Shown here: one piece after another, positions 7,455-14,887 of the stretch
Layout of the letters: every line of letters begins with the position of its first letter
Position numbering within the stretch: position 1 is the first letter of the stretch
Notes under the pieces: model-generated
What the model was told of the DNA's origin: nothing
The model's database searches: none
The model's input: the letters and a program-made list of their open reading frames with translations, nothing else
Assembly: GCA_949840775.1 (NCBI GenBank)
Contig: CATKXO010000022.1
Span: 1-46,249, forward strand
Source: an uncultured bacterium
GTDB taxonomy: Bacteria; Bacillota; Clostridia; Oscillospirales; Oscillospiraceae
DNA: 46,249 nt
Direction: 5' to 3'
Position numbers and translations under genes: made by a program

Positions 7455-8468
7455 ATGGCATATTACTACGACAATCTGAAGCTGGACAAGGGGATGTACC
7501 GTGAGGCCGGGCAGTCCTTCAGTCAGGTGCTGGAGCGGATGGACCCCAGCGAGCGGTATAAGGGCACCAGTCTGGAGGGGCTGGACGCCTTTCAGCGGCA
7601 GCTGAAGCGGTTCGATATCAAGGTGAAGGGGGAGGCCAGTGACCCGGTGGAGGCATTCTTCCGCACCTCGGACGCCGCTGTCCTCTTCCCTGAGTATATT
7701 TCCCGCACTGTGCGCCAGGGCATGGAGGAGGGGGATGTCCTCCCCCACATCACCGCCGCCGTCACCAAGATTGACGGCATGGATTACCGCTCCATCACCT
7801 CGGAGGCCGGGGGCGAGGAGAAAAAGCTCACGCCGGTGGCCGAGGGGGCGGCGATTCCCTCCACCACCATCAAGGTACAGGCCAACCTGGTGAAGCTGAA
7901 AAAGCGGGGGCGGATGCTGGTGGCCAGCTATGAGGCGGTGCGCTTTCAGAAGCTGGACCTGTTTTCCGTTACCCTGCGGCAGATCGGCGCACACATTGCC
8001 CGCACCCACCTGGAGGACGCGGTGGACGTGCTCATCAGCGGCGACGGCAATGAGAACCCCGCCGCCGTGACCACCATCGACGCCGGCAAGGCGCTGGACT
8101 ACGATACCTTGGTGGACTTCTGGGCCAAATTCGACCCCTACACCATGAATACACTGCTGGTGTCCGGCGATGTGATGCTCCAGCTGCTGAAGATGCCTGA
8201 GTTTCAGAATCCCTTCACCGGCCTGAACTTCCAGGGTACCGGCAAGCTGACCACTCCCCTGGGGGCCACCCTGCTCCGCACTTCTGTGCTGCCCGCCAAA
8301 ACCGCCGTGGGCCTGGACAAGCGGTTTGCCCTGGAGATGGTCCAGAGCGGCGGCGTGATGGTGGAGTATGACAAGCTCATCGACCGTCAGCTGGAGCGGG
8401 CCGCCATCACCACCATCAGCGGCTTTGCCAAGGTGTTCACCCAGGCCAGCCGGGTGCTGAAGGTGTGA
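7455..8468 (+). CDS. Major capsid protein (HK97-fold expected)
   Basis: A 337-residue protein immediately after the protease and preceded by AGGAGGT, the best ribosome site in the cluster, as expected for the most abundant virion protein. Features typical of PBSX XkdG/HK97-fold coat proteins are visible: an N-terminal helical arm (about 1-60), FFRTSDAAVLFPEYISRTVRQGM near 70-95 (N-terminal edge and E-loop region), and a C-terminal A-domain stretch TPLGATLLRTSVLPAKTAVGLDKRFALEMVQSGG followed by EYDKLIDRQLERAAITTISGFAKV. No decoration or Ig-like domain is present. Start and frame are unambiguous. The HK97 fold is inferred from family resemblance and position, not modelled. Confidence 0.9.
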   Translation: MAYYYDNLKLDKGMYREAGQSFSQVLERMDPSERYKGTSLEGLDAFQRQLKRFDIKVKGEASDPVEAFFRTSDAAVLFPEYISRTVRQGMEEGDVLPHITAAVTKIDGMDYRSITSEAGGEEKKLTPVAEGAAIPSTTIKVQANLVKLKKRGRMLVASYEAVRFQKLDLFSVTLRQIGAHIARTHLEDAVDVLISGDGNENPAAVTTIDAGKALDYDTLVDFWAKFDPYTMNTLLVSGDVMLQLLKMPEFQNPFTGLNFQGTGKLTTPLGATLLRTSVLPAKTAVGLDKRFALEMVQSGGVMVEYDKLIDRQLERAAITTISGFAKVFTQASRVLKV

Positions 8469-8469
8469 G

Positions 8470-8838
8470 ATGACGGAGGAGATTCTGGCCCTTTGCAGGG
8501 CGATGGGGGCCGGTGAGGACCAGGAGGAGCTGCTGCTCCCTCTGGTCCTGGCCGTCAGGGAGCAGCTGTCAGGCCGGCTGAGAGAAGGCGTTCTGCCGGA
8601 GGACTGCGGACCGGCCTTTCCTCTGGCAGCCGCTATGACCGCCATGGACCGGCTGTCCGCAGCGGCGGGAGGGGGAAACACCGGAGCGGTGACCTCCTTT
8701 ACCGCCGGGGACCTGACCATCCGGAAGGAGGCCGGGAGCGGAGGACGGAGCGGAAAGAGCCTGTCCGCCCAGGCCGGGGAGCTGCTGGCCCCCTGGCTGG
8801 AAGACCAAAGCTTTGCCTTTCAGGGGGTGCCGGGATGA
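8470..8838 (+). CDS. Head-tail connector (gp6/YqbG-like)
   Basis: A 122-residue, mostly helical protein with a central low-complexity segment AAAGGGNTGAVTSFTAGDLTIRKE, a pattern seen in YqbG/gp6-like connector proteins of PBSX-type phages that bind under the portal. The ATG is one base after the capsid stop, so translation is coupled. The stop overlaps the next start (ATGATG/TGA). It lacks the Cys-rich and SLH features seen elsewhere, and nothing looks truncated. The call combines position and weak sequence character. Confidence 0.65.
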   Translation: MTEEILALCRAMGAGEDQEELLLPLVLAVREQLSGRLREGVLPEDCGPAFPLAAAMTAMDRLSAAAGGGNTGAVTSFTAGDLTIRKEAGSGGRSGKSLSAQAGELLAPWLEDQSFAFQGVPG

Positions 8839-9158
8839 TGGACAGGATATGGGACGAGATTTTGAACCGCTTTGGCCAGGAGGTAATCCTCCGGGGCCGG
8901 GGTGAGGACTGTACCGTACAGGCCCTGGTCCAGCCCTGCCTGGACCGGAGCGGGGAGCAGGAGGTCCCCGGCCCCCTGGGGCGGGGGCGGCAGGACCGCT
9001 TTCGCTACATGGGCCCGGCCGGCCATCCCCTGGACCTGGACACCCTGGTGGAGTGGCAGGGCCGGGCGTACCGGGTGCAGTCCGCTCATCTGGTGGGGGA
9101 GGGGGTATGCCCCTACTGGTGGGCCATGCTCTGTCCCAAAGAGGAGGCGGCAGTATGA
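8835..9158 (+). CDS. Head closure / minor connector protein (XkdH-like)
   Basis: A 107-residue beta-rich protein (YMGPAGHPLDLDTLVEWQGRAYRVQSAHLVGEGVCPYWWAMLCPKEEA) in the position of XkdH/head closure proteins. The C-terminal half reads like the small beta-barrel of head-tail stoppers, in which a measured quantity column (position, value, 'WAMLCPKE') ends the chain. It overlaps the previous gene by 4 bp and the next by 4 bp (ATGA), which indicates coupled translation. Function is assigned by synteny only. Confidence 0.6.
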   Translation: MMDRIWDEILNRFGQEVILRGRGEDCTVQALVQPCLDRSGEQEVPGPLGRGRQDRFRYMGPAGHPLDLDTLVEWQGRAYRVQSAHLVGEGVCPYWWAMLCPKEEAAV

Positions 9159-9658
9159 GCGCGGGGCTGGAGAAGGTCCGCCGGGCGGTGGCGGATTACC
9201 TCAATGGCCGGGGGGTTCCCGCTGTCACCGCCTGGCCCGGCCGCGCCAGGCAGGAACGGGAGGAGCCGGTGGTGGCGGTGTCTGTCCGGGGCTGCAAAGC
9301 CGGGCCCGCCGGCTTCCAGAATTACCTGGGGGAGCGGTATGACGGGGAGACCGGCCGGTGGGAGGAGCGGTATGGCCGCAGGGCGGAGCTCACCCTTGGG
9401 CTGGACATCTATGCCCCGGAAAAAGGGGATGGGGAGGCGGTGCAGGCGGCCTTTGACGCCCTGGCCGGGGCTCTCCTTCTGGGCAGCCTCCCGGGGCTGG
9501 ACTTGCAGGAGTTTTCCTGCGGGCAGACCGTTTGGGACTCGGAGAACCGGCGGCTGAAGCGGCCGGTGGAGGCGGTTTGCACCGCCTGGCTGTGCGCGGT
9601 CACAGATGGGGGCGGCGCGTTCAGTGATTTTGAATTGCGAGGTGTGGTAAAAGAATGA
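9155..9658 (+). CDS. Tail completion / tail terminator-like protein
   Basis: A 167-residue protein (MSAGLEKVRRAVADYLNGRGVPAVTAWP...) in the slot between head closure and sheath, where PBSX-type phages encode XkdI/XkdJ-like neck and tail-terminator proteins. The N-terminal helix followed by alternating strands (EPVVAVSVRGCK, RAELTLGLDIYAP) and the late helix fit the tail terminator fold. The ATG at 9155 overlaps the upstream TGA and has AGAGGAGG 6 bp before it; the longer upstream frame is a shadow. The end overlaps the sheath start by 4 bp. Only one gene is seen here where PBSX has two. The call is positional. Confidence 0.55.
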   Translation: MSAGLEKVRRAVADYLNGRGVPAVTAWPGRARQEREEPVVAVSVRGCKAGPAGFQNYLGERYDGETGRWEERYGRRAELTLGLDIYAPEKGDGEAVQAAFDALAGALLLGSLPGLDLQEFSCGQTVWDSENRRLKRPVEAVCTAWLCAVTDGGGAFSDFELRGVVKE

Positions 9659-10713
9659 GTAACAGCGTACATCAGCGTCCGGGGGTTTACTCTTCCTACG
9701 ACGCATCTGCGGTGGTCAGCGGCCGGGAGCCCGGCCGCGTTGTGGGGATTGCGGCGGTCAACACGCAGGCCGGGGCCGGTGTGGTCCACATGATTACCAG
9801 CTATGACAGGGCGGTGGCCGTTTTTGGCTCCAGCGGGGCGGAGGATATGGCGGAGCTGATCCGCCTTGCCCTGAAAAATGGGGCGTCCGCTGTGGCGGCG
9901 GTCCCCGTGGCCGATGAGAGCGGCTATGAGGAGGCCTTCAATCTGCTGGCCGGGGTGGAGAACATCGCACTGGTCCTGTGCGGCAGTACAGATATTGGGG
10001 TGCAGAAAAAGCTGCGGGACAGCGTGGCGGAGGCGTCTGACATGCGCCGGGAACGCCTTTGCGTGCTGGCCGGCGGGAAAGACGAGAGTGTGGACGGCCT
10101 GATTGCCAGGGCCGGGGAACTGAACTATGAGCGGGCCATCCTGATTGCTCCCGGCTGCATAGACGGCGGGGGAACTGCTGTTTCGGGCCTGCCGCTGGCC
10201 GCCGCTGTGGCGGGAGTGATTGCCGGGGAGAGCGACCCCGCCCTCCCCCTGGGCGGCGCGGAGCTGCTGGGCTTGAGCGGCCTGGACCAGCGGCTGGGGG
10301 ACCGGGATGTGGACCGGCTCATCCTGGGCGGCGTTACTCCGGTGGAGAGCCTGGGCGGCGTGATCAGCGTAATCCGGGGGGTGACCACCCGGACCACTAC
10401 AGGCGGGACGGCGGATGCGACATGGCGGGATTTGTCCGCCATCCGGGTGGCGGATGACGTGATTCCCGGCCTGCGGGACGCCCTGCGGGCCAAATTCCGC
10501 CGGGCCAAGAATACCCCCCAGAGCCGGGGGGCCATCCGAGCCCAGGTGGTGCTGGAGCTGGAGAACAAGCTGGCCCGGGAGATCATCACCGGGTATGAGG
10601 ACGTGACCGTCACTGCCGACCCGGAGGACCCCACCCGCTGTCTGGTGGAGTTTTCCTTTACCGTGGCCCACGGGCTGAACCAGATCTGGCTGACGGCCCA
10701 CATCACTGTTTAA
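9655..10713 (+). CDS. Contractile tail sheath protein (XkdK-like)
   Basis: A 352-residue sheath subunit. It opens with the classic N-terminal extension (SVHQRPGVYSSYDASAVVSGREPGRVVGIAA), has the Rossmann-like middle (CVLAGGKDESVDGLIARAGELNYERAILIAP) and ends with the conserved C-terminal domain: RGVTTRTTTGG..ATWRDLSAIRVADDV, LRAKFRRAKNT, then LEDVTVTADPEDPTRCLVEFSFTVAHGLNQIWLTAHITV-type strands used for mesh formation between subunits. XkdK of PBSX is longer (about 466 residues), so the external domain is reduced. It identifies the cluster as myovirus-type. The tube gene follows after 12 bp. Confidence 0.93.
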   Translation: MSNSVHQRPGVYSSYDASAVVSGREPGRVVGIAAVNTQAGAGVVHMITSYDRAVAVFGSSGAEDMAELIRLALKNGASAVAAVPVADESGYEEAFNLLAGVENIALVLCGSTDIGVQKKLRDSVAEASDMRRERLCVLAGGKDESVDGLIARAGELNYERAILIAPGCIDGGGTAVSGLPLAAAVAGVIAGESDPALPLGGAELLGLSGLDQRLGDRDVDRLILGGVTPVESLGGVISVIRGVTTRTTTGGTADATWRDLSAIRVADDVIPGLRDALRAKFRRAKNTPQSRGAIRAQVVLELENKLAREIITGYEDVTVTADPEDPTRCLVEFSFTVAHGLNQIWLTAHITV

Positions 10714-10725
10714 GGAGGCTGACAA

Positions 10726-11115
10726 ATGAGTATTGCAGGATTTCCCACCAGCAGCGACATCTATTTGGAGGCGGACGGCGTGCGCGTGGCGGTGGTGCAG
10801 AGTTACACCGCCAAGACCACCAAGGGCAGTACAGCGGTGGAGGCCTTCGGAGAGGCGGAGCCGGTGGCCACCGTACCTGGGCAGGCCGCCCACGAGATCG
10901 AACTGACCCGGCTGTACGCCACCGACGAGGCCATCCGGGACAATATTGATTTCTACTCTATGTCGGGTTTTTCTCTGGTGATCTGTAAGCCGGACAGAAA
11001 AATCATCTATTCCGACTGCCAGTGGAGTTCCATTCAGGAGAGCGCCAACATCGGAAGTATGGTGCTGGAGAAGGTCACGCTGGTGGCCTCCCGGCGCATC
11101 GAGACGGGGGCGTGA
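10726..11115 (+). CDS. Tail tube protein (XkdM-like)
   Basis: A 129-residue protein that directly follows the sheath, the invariant position of the inner tube subunit. Its pattern of strands (DIYLEADGVRVAVVQSYTAKTTK, HEIELTRLYA, FSLVICKPDRKIIYSDCQWSSIQE, SMVLEKVTLVASRRIE) fits the XkdM/gp19-type tube beta-barrel with one helix (TDEAIRDNIDFYSM). AAGGAGG lies 9 bp before the ATG. Length is close to the normal 140-150 residues. Nothing abnormal is seen. Confidence 0.85.
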   Translation: MSIAGFPTSSDIYLEADGVRVAVVQSYTAKTTKGSTAVEAFGEAEPVATVPGQAAHEIELTRLYATDEAIRDNIDFYSMSGFSLVICKPDRKIIYSDCQWSSIQESANIGSMVLEKVTLVASRRIETGA

Positions 11116-11118
11116 GCC

Positions 11119-11760
11119 GTGGGGCTGTCTATATTGGCCAGGCGGGACCGGATTTCGCTGGAAAACGGCTTTGATTTGCGGCTGCTGCCGGCCCTGGAGG
11201 TGATCCAGGCCAGGCGGGAGGCGGAGGAGCTGGCTCGGGACGGGCGGGAGCGGGCTTTGTGCTCCAACGCCTGCCTGCTGGCCAGGGCATTGGAAAAAAC
11301 CGGGGACCAGACAGCGGTTTTTGCGGATGGGCGGGAGGTACTGGCCGGCCTGACGGCGGCGGAGATCGCCGCCCTGGCCGCGCGCTGGGCCGCCTTTAGC
11401 CGGGAAAACGATCCGGGGCTGGAGCTGTCTCAGGAGGAGCTGGAGCAGGTGAAGGCGGAGCTGAGCAGCGATCCCGGGGAGCGGCTGCGCTGGCGGGTGC
11501 TGCGGCAGTTTGGCGCGCTGCCCTCCGAGGGCCGGGCGCGGACCATGAAGGGACGGGACTATCTGTGGTGCCTGGCCAACATCCTTTTGGACCGGGAGGA
11601 GGAGCTGGGGCGGCTGTGCCCCAGCTGCCGGTCACAGGCGATGGAGGCGCGGTGCCCGGTCTGCGGCCGCCCTGGGGCGGAGTGGGAAGAGGGGACGGGC
11701 AACGCCTCCTTTGACTTGGCGCGCTTTGCGGAACTGAGCGGGAGGGAACGGCTTGACTGA
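11119..11760 (+). CDS. Tail assembly chaperone-like protein with C-terminal zinc ribbon
   Basis: A 213-residue helical protein at the position of XkdN, the tail assembly chaperone. The N-terminal region (LLPALEVIQARREAEELARDGRERALCSNACLLARALE) and middle (LSQEELEQVKAELSSD) are helical. Near residues 168-182 it has CPSC and CPVC pairs, a likely zinc ribbon that ordinary tail chaperones lack. The start is a GTG at 11119, three bases after the tube stop. It overlaps the following gene by 8 bp. No slippery heptamer was found at the junction, so the two-frame chaperone scheme of many phages does not seem to be used here. Chaperone role is positional. Confidence 0.5.
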   Translation: MGLSILARRDRISLENGFDLRLLPALEVIQARREAEELARDGRERALCSNACLLARALEKTGDQTAVFADGREVLAGLTAAEIAALAARWAAFSRENDPGLELSQEELEQVKAELSSDPGERLRWRVLRQFGALPSEGRARTMKGRDYLWCLANILLDREEELGRLCPSCRSQAMEARCPVCGRPGAEWEEGTGNASFDLARFAELSGRERLD

Positions 11761-12472
11761 CTACTTGGAGGAGCATTTGGAATATGCCGGCGCCCTTTTG
11801 GAGCAGCTGCGGCAAATGGAACGGAGTACCGCAGGCCCGTTCAGGGACGGTGACCCGGCGGCGGAAGAGGGGGAGGCGTTTGACCGCTCCGATGAGGAAA
11901 CCTACGCCAATGAGGGGGAAAAAGCGGACGTATCCGATTCGGAAAAGGAGGTTGACGCCTTGAAAAGGGAGGTCAACCAAATGAAAGAACTGGCTGCCAA
12001 TGCAAACCTTGCCCCTGAAACCGGCGGCAGGAGTGCCAGGGATGACGTAGACCTGGAACGAGAAGAGGTATACGGTCTGCGGACCGCGCAACCGCATATG
12101 AATGCCGCAGAGGAGAGGCGGGAGTCTGCCAGGTCTGAGGCACCGCCGACGAATGAGGAGAAAGCGGGAAAAAACAGCGTGCCCCTAGCGGTGCAGCTGG
12201 AGGAGCTGGACCATGCGGTGTCTGCGCTGGCCGCGATTGTTCCGGTGGAGCAGGCCGCAGACCGGATTCCGTGGATTACCGGAGGGAGACGGGGGACTCC
12301 TTCCCTTTCCTTCTCCAGTGCGGCGTTCCGCTCTGGCGAGGCCGGGGGGCCGGGGAGCGGAGTGGAAAGAGCCTCCTTTTCTGCTGGGGACGGGCTGCGC
12401 TGGGCGGAGCAGGCGGACCGGGTCTTCCGCCGGGACAGCCGCCGCTATGACGGCGGTTTCTATCTGTACTGA
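11753..12472 (+). CDS. Unrecognised 239-residue charged protein in the tape-measure position
   Basis: I do not recognise this protein. In PBSX-type operons a tape-measure protein of 700-1400 residues lies between the chaperone and the LysM protein; here only this product is present. It begins with a helical segment (LEEHLEYAGALLEQLRQMERS), continues with a long acidic, Glu/Lys-rich, probably disordered or coiled-coil region (residues 35-130), has one hydrophobic helix (VSALAAIVPVEQAADRIP) and ends in RVFRRDSRRYDGGFYLY. There are no transmembrane segments and no peptidase or lysozyme motif. TTG at 11753 has GGAGGG 6 bp upstream. If it measured tail length at about 0.15 nm per residue, the tail would be about 36 nm. 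It may instead be a replacement with another role. Confidence 0.7.
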   Translation: MTDYLEEHLEYAGALLEQLRQMERSTAGPFRDGDPAAEEGEAFDRSDEETYANEGEKADVSDSEKEVDALKREVNQMKELAANANLAPETGGRSARDDVDLEREEVYGLRTAQPHMNAAEERRESARSEAPPTNEEKAGKNSVPLAVQLEELDHAVSALAAIVPVEQAADRIPWITGGRRGTPSLSFSSAAFRSGEAGGPGSGVERASFSAGDGLRWAEQADRVFRRDSRRYDGGFYLY

Positions 12473-12486
12473 GGAGGAGTGAGGGA

Positions 12487-13062
12487 ATGGAACTGACATC
12501 CATGCGCTACAAGGGCTACACCTGGCCCCACAACCCCCGGGTGTATTCCATAGACTTTCAGCGCCCTGTGGCGGTGCACAAAACGCCCTTTGGCCGCTAT
12601 CAGCTCCAGGACCTGGGGATGGGCCACCGGGTTATGGAGGGGGAGGGAGAATTTGTGGGGCCGGGGGCCTATGTGGAATTTCAGCGGCTGGCCAGCGTCT
12701 TCTATGAGGACGGGCCCGGCCTGCTGGTTCATCCGCTGTGGCAGGTGGCAAACGCCTATTTTGTGGCCCTGCGGGTGGAGCAGGCCCCCCGTCCGAATTA
12801 TGTGCGCTACTCCTTTGCGTTTTGGGAGGACTACGGGCTGTACAATGGCCTGGCAGTCAGGACCGGAGGGGGCGTTACGGCAGGGATGGGCGGCACGTCT
12901 CAGGCCGGCAGCCAGGGAGCCTGTCACCGGGTGGTGCAGGGCGATACCCTGTGGGCGCTGGCCGGCCGGTATGGGGTGACGCTGGCAGAGCTGATTGCCC
13001 TCAATCCGCAGATCAAGAATCCCAACCTGATTCAGGTGGGTGAGGAGGTGCGGGTGCGGTGA
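12487..13062 (+). CDS. LysM-domain tail protein (XkdP-like)
   Basis: A 191-residue protein with an N-terminal domain of the XkdP/gp53-like baseplate type (YTWPHNPRVYSIDF...LGMGHRVMEGEGEFVGPGAYVEFQRLASVFYEDGPG) and a C-terminal LysM module at about 140-190 (HRVVQGDTLWALAGRYG..LAELIALNPQIKNPNLIQVGEEVRV). In PBSX and related myophages this protein links tube end to hub; its LysM binds peptidoglycan or the hub. GAGGAG lies upstream of the ATG. It overlaps the gpD-like gene by 4 bp. Intact in length and motifs. Confidence 0.88.
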   Translation: MELTSMRYKGYTWPHNPRVYSIDFQRPVAVHKTPFGRYQLQDLGMGHRVMEGEGEFVGPGAYVEFQRLASVFYEDGPGLLVHPLWQVANAYFVALRVEQAPRPNYVRYSFAFWEDYGLYNGLAVRTGGGVTAGMGGTSQAGSQGACHRVVQGDTLWALAGRYGVTLAELIALNPQIKNPNLIQVGEEVRVR

Positions 13063-14009
13063 CGGCCTATGTGACGGACGCAAAAGGGGTGCGGTGGACC
13101 CTCCCGCGGCCGGTGGCCTGGCGGCTGGAATATACCTCCGGGGTGCCCTGTGACAGCTTTTGGCTGCGGTGCGTCTGGGACGGGAACAACACGGCCAGGC
13201 CGGAGGACTGGGTGAGTTTTTCCGCAGAGTACCAGGGGGAGCGGGTGTTCACCGGCGTTGTGGACGAGTGCGAGGTGAGCGTTACCGCCCGGGGCAGGCT
13301 GCTGGAGGTGTCCGGCCGGGGAATGGCTGCGCTGTTGTTGGACAACGAGGCGCTGGGGCAGGACTATCAGATTGCCACCCAGAAGGATATTGTCCGGGAC
13401 CATGTGCGTCCCTATGGAATCTCGGTGGCATCGGGTGCGGCGCTCCGGGCGGTGCCCCAGTTCTCGGTGGCCACCGGGAGCAGCGAGTGGTCGGTGATCT
13501 ATGAGTTTGCCCGGTACTACGGGGGAGTCGCGCCCCGGTTTGACCGGGAGGGGCGGCTGGTGCTCACCGGTTGGGAGGACAAGGGGGAGCTGGTGGTGGA
13601 CGGCAATGCCCCCCTGATTTCACTGGTCCGCCGGGACAGGAGGTATGGGGTGCTGTCTCAGGTGCTGGTGCGGGACCGGTGGAGCGGCGCGGTGGAGACG
13701 CTGGACAACGGGGAATTTTCTGCCGCTGGAGGACGGGCCCGGCGCATCATCACCATGCCCGCCAAGAGCAGCTATAAGGATATGCGGTACAGCGGACAGT
13801 TTCAGCTGGACAAGTCCGCCTCGGAGTGGAAGCGGATGGAATTGACGCTGGGCCGGCCCTTCTGCGCCTGGCCGGGGGAGCTGGTGACCGTCAGCCGGGG
13901 GGAGCCGGGCTGGGATGGCCGGTACCGGGTGGCGGAGGTTGTGGTAGAGATGGACGAGGCGGGGAGCAGGAGCCGTATGGAGCTGGCTCCCCCCGACTTT
14001 ACGGTTTGA
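13059..14009 (+). CDS. Baseplate hub protein, late control gpD-like (XkdQ)
   Basis: A 316-residue hub subunit corresponding to XkdQ of PBSX and gpD of P2. Recognisable elements are the N-terminal barrel (VRWTLPRPVAWRLEYTSGVPCDSFWLRC), the segment FTGVVDECEVSVTARGRLLEVSGRGMAALLLDNEA and the later barrel ending KRMELTLGRPFCAWPGELVTVSRGEPGWDGRYRVAEVVVEMDEAGSRSRMEL. The GTG start at 13059 overlaps the LysM gene stop. It should form a trimer that carries the gpV spike encoded next. Length is close to XkdQ (325). Confidence 0.85.
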   Translation: MTAYVTDAKGVRWTLPRPVAWRLEYTSGVPCDSFWLRCVWDGNNTARPEDWVSFSAEYQGERVFTGVVDECEVSVTARGRLLEVSGRGMAALLLDNEALGQDYQIATQKDIVRDHVRPYGISVASGAALRAVPQFSVATGSSEWSVIYEFARYYGGVAPRFDREGRLVLTGWEDKGELVVDGNAPLISLVRRDRRYGVLSQVLVRDRWSGAVETLDNGEFSAAGGRARRIITMPAKSSYKDMRYSGQFQLDKSASEWKRMELTLGRPFCAWPGELVTVSRGEPGWDGRYRVAEVVVEMDEAGSRSRMELAPPDFTV

Positions 14010-14019
14010 GGTGACAAAT

Positions 14020-14481
14020 ATGTGGACATCGGAAAAAAACCGAAACCTCCCGGTGCGGGAGGCGGCGGCAGAGGTGGGGACCGTCACCCTGGGGGGTGAT
14101 CCCGCCGGGGTGAGCCTGGGCGGAGAGCGGCGCTGGCTCAATGTATACGGCCCCGGAGGCTATAGCTGGCGGCCTACCTCCGGGGACAAGGTGATGGTGC
14201 TCAAGGCGGGGGCGGAGGGGGAGTCCCCCTGCATCCTGGGCACCACCCAGGACGCGGAGGACCTGAAGCCGGGGGAGGTCAGGCTGACGGGTCTGGACTG
14301 CACCCTCCGTCTGGGCCAGGGACAGGTGGAGATGACCAGCGGGGAGAGCTCCCTGTGCCTGAACGGCCAGGGGATGGAGATGACCGGCGGGCTGTCTGTC
14401 AATGGTCAGGCACTGGAGGACATGGTGCGGAGCATTGCCCGGGAAGTGGCCCAAGAGATTGTCGGTCAGATGATGCAGTGA
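14020..14481 (+). CDS. Baseplate spike protein gpV-like
   Basis: A 153-residue protein with an OB-fold-like start (VGTVTLGGDPAGVSLGGERRWLNVYGPGGYSWRPTSGDKVMVLKAG...SPCILGTTQD) followed by a short beta-repeat region (LTGLDCTLRLGQGQVEMTSGESSLCLNGQGMEMTGGLSVNG) that resembles the beta-helical needle of central spikes, and a C-terminal helix. No HxH iron-binding tip motif is seen. ATG at 14020 is chosen because GAGGTG lies 6 bp upstream; GTG at 14011 lies inside that ribosome site. It fits between hub and gp25-like protein. Confidence 0.78.
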   Translation: MWTSEKNRNLPVREAAAEVGTVTLGGDPAGVSLGGERRWLNVYGPGGYSWRPTSGDKVMVLKAGAEGESPCILGTTQDAEDLKPGEVRLTGLDCTLRLGQGQVEMTSGESSLCLNGQGMEMTGGLSVNGQALEDMVRSIAREVAQEIVGQMMQ

Positions 14482-14494
14482 GGGAGGAGAGGCC

Positions 14495-14887
14495 ATGGAG
14501 CGGATGCTTGCGGATGGGGACTATGTCCCGGACGGGACGGGAGGGCTGACCGCCCTGACAGGGAGCGGGGAGGTGCTGGCCCGGGTGCTGTACCGGCTCA
14601 CTGTCCGGCGGGGGGCGCTGCCCTTTTTGCCTGAGCTGGGCAGCCGGCTGTATCAGCTGGGCCGGGAAAAGCCCTCGGCCCGGAGGGCGCTGGCCGTCCA
14701 GTATGTGACGGAGGCCCTGCGGGAGGAGCCTGATCTGGCGGTGCAGTCGGTGGAGCTGGCCCAGAGGGAGGAGGATGTGCTGCTGACGGTGTATCTGGAC
14801 TGGAAGGGCGAAAAATTGACCGTCCGTCTGCCCCTTGAGAAGGCGGCCGGACAGCCTGGAGGAGAGAATGCCTATGAGAAGCGTTGA
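14495..14887 (+). CDS. Baseplate wedge protein gp25/gpW-like (XkdS)
   Basis: A 130-residue baseplate protein with the gp25-like pattern ALTGSGEVLARVLYRLTVRRGALPFLPELGSRLYQLG, in which the motif PFLPELGS.L resembles the conserved segment that nucleates sheath assembly in gp25-family proteins. The strand-rich C-terminus (AVQSVELAQREEDVLLTVYLDWKGEKLTVRLPLE) completes the fold. AGGAGAGG precedes the ATG. It overlaps the gpJ-like gene by 14 bp. Retention of this sheath-initiating protein argues that contractile assembly is still under selection. Confidence 0.82.
   Translation: MERMLADGDYVPDGTGGLTALTGSGEVLARVLYRLTVRRGALPFLPELGSRLYQLGREKPSARRALAVQYVTEALREEPDLAVQSVELAQREEDVLLTVYLDWKGEKLTVRLPLEKAAGQPGGENAYEKR

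Noticed and set aside
11740-11765. Programmed frameshift joining the chaperone-like gene to the next, as in many tail chaperones
   Set aside because: No slippery heptamer at the overlap, and the downstream gene has its own TTG with a GGAGGG site at 6 bp.
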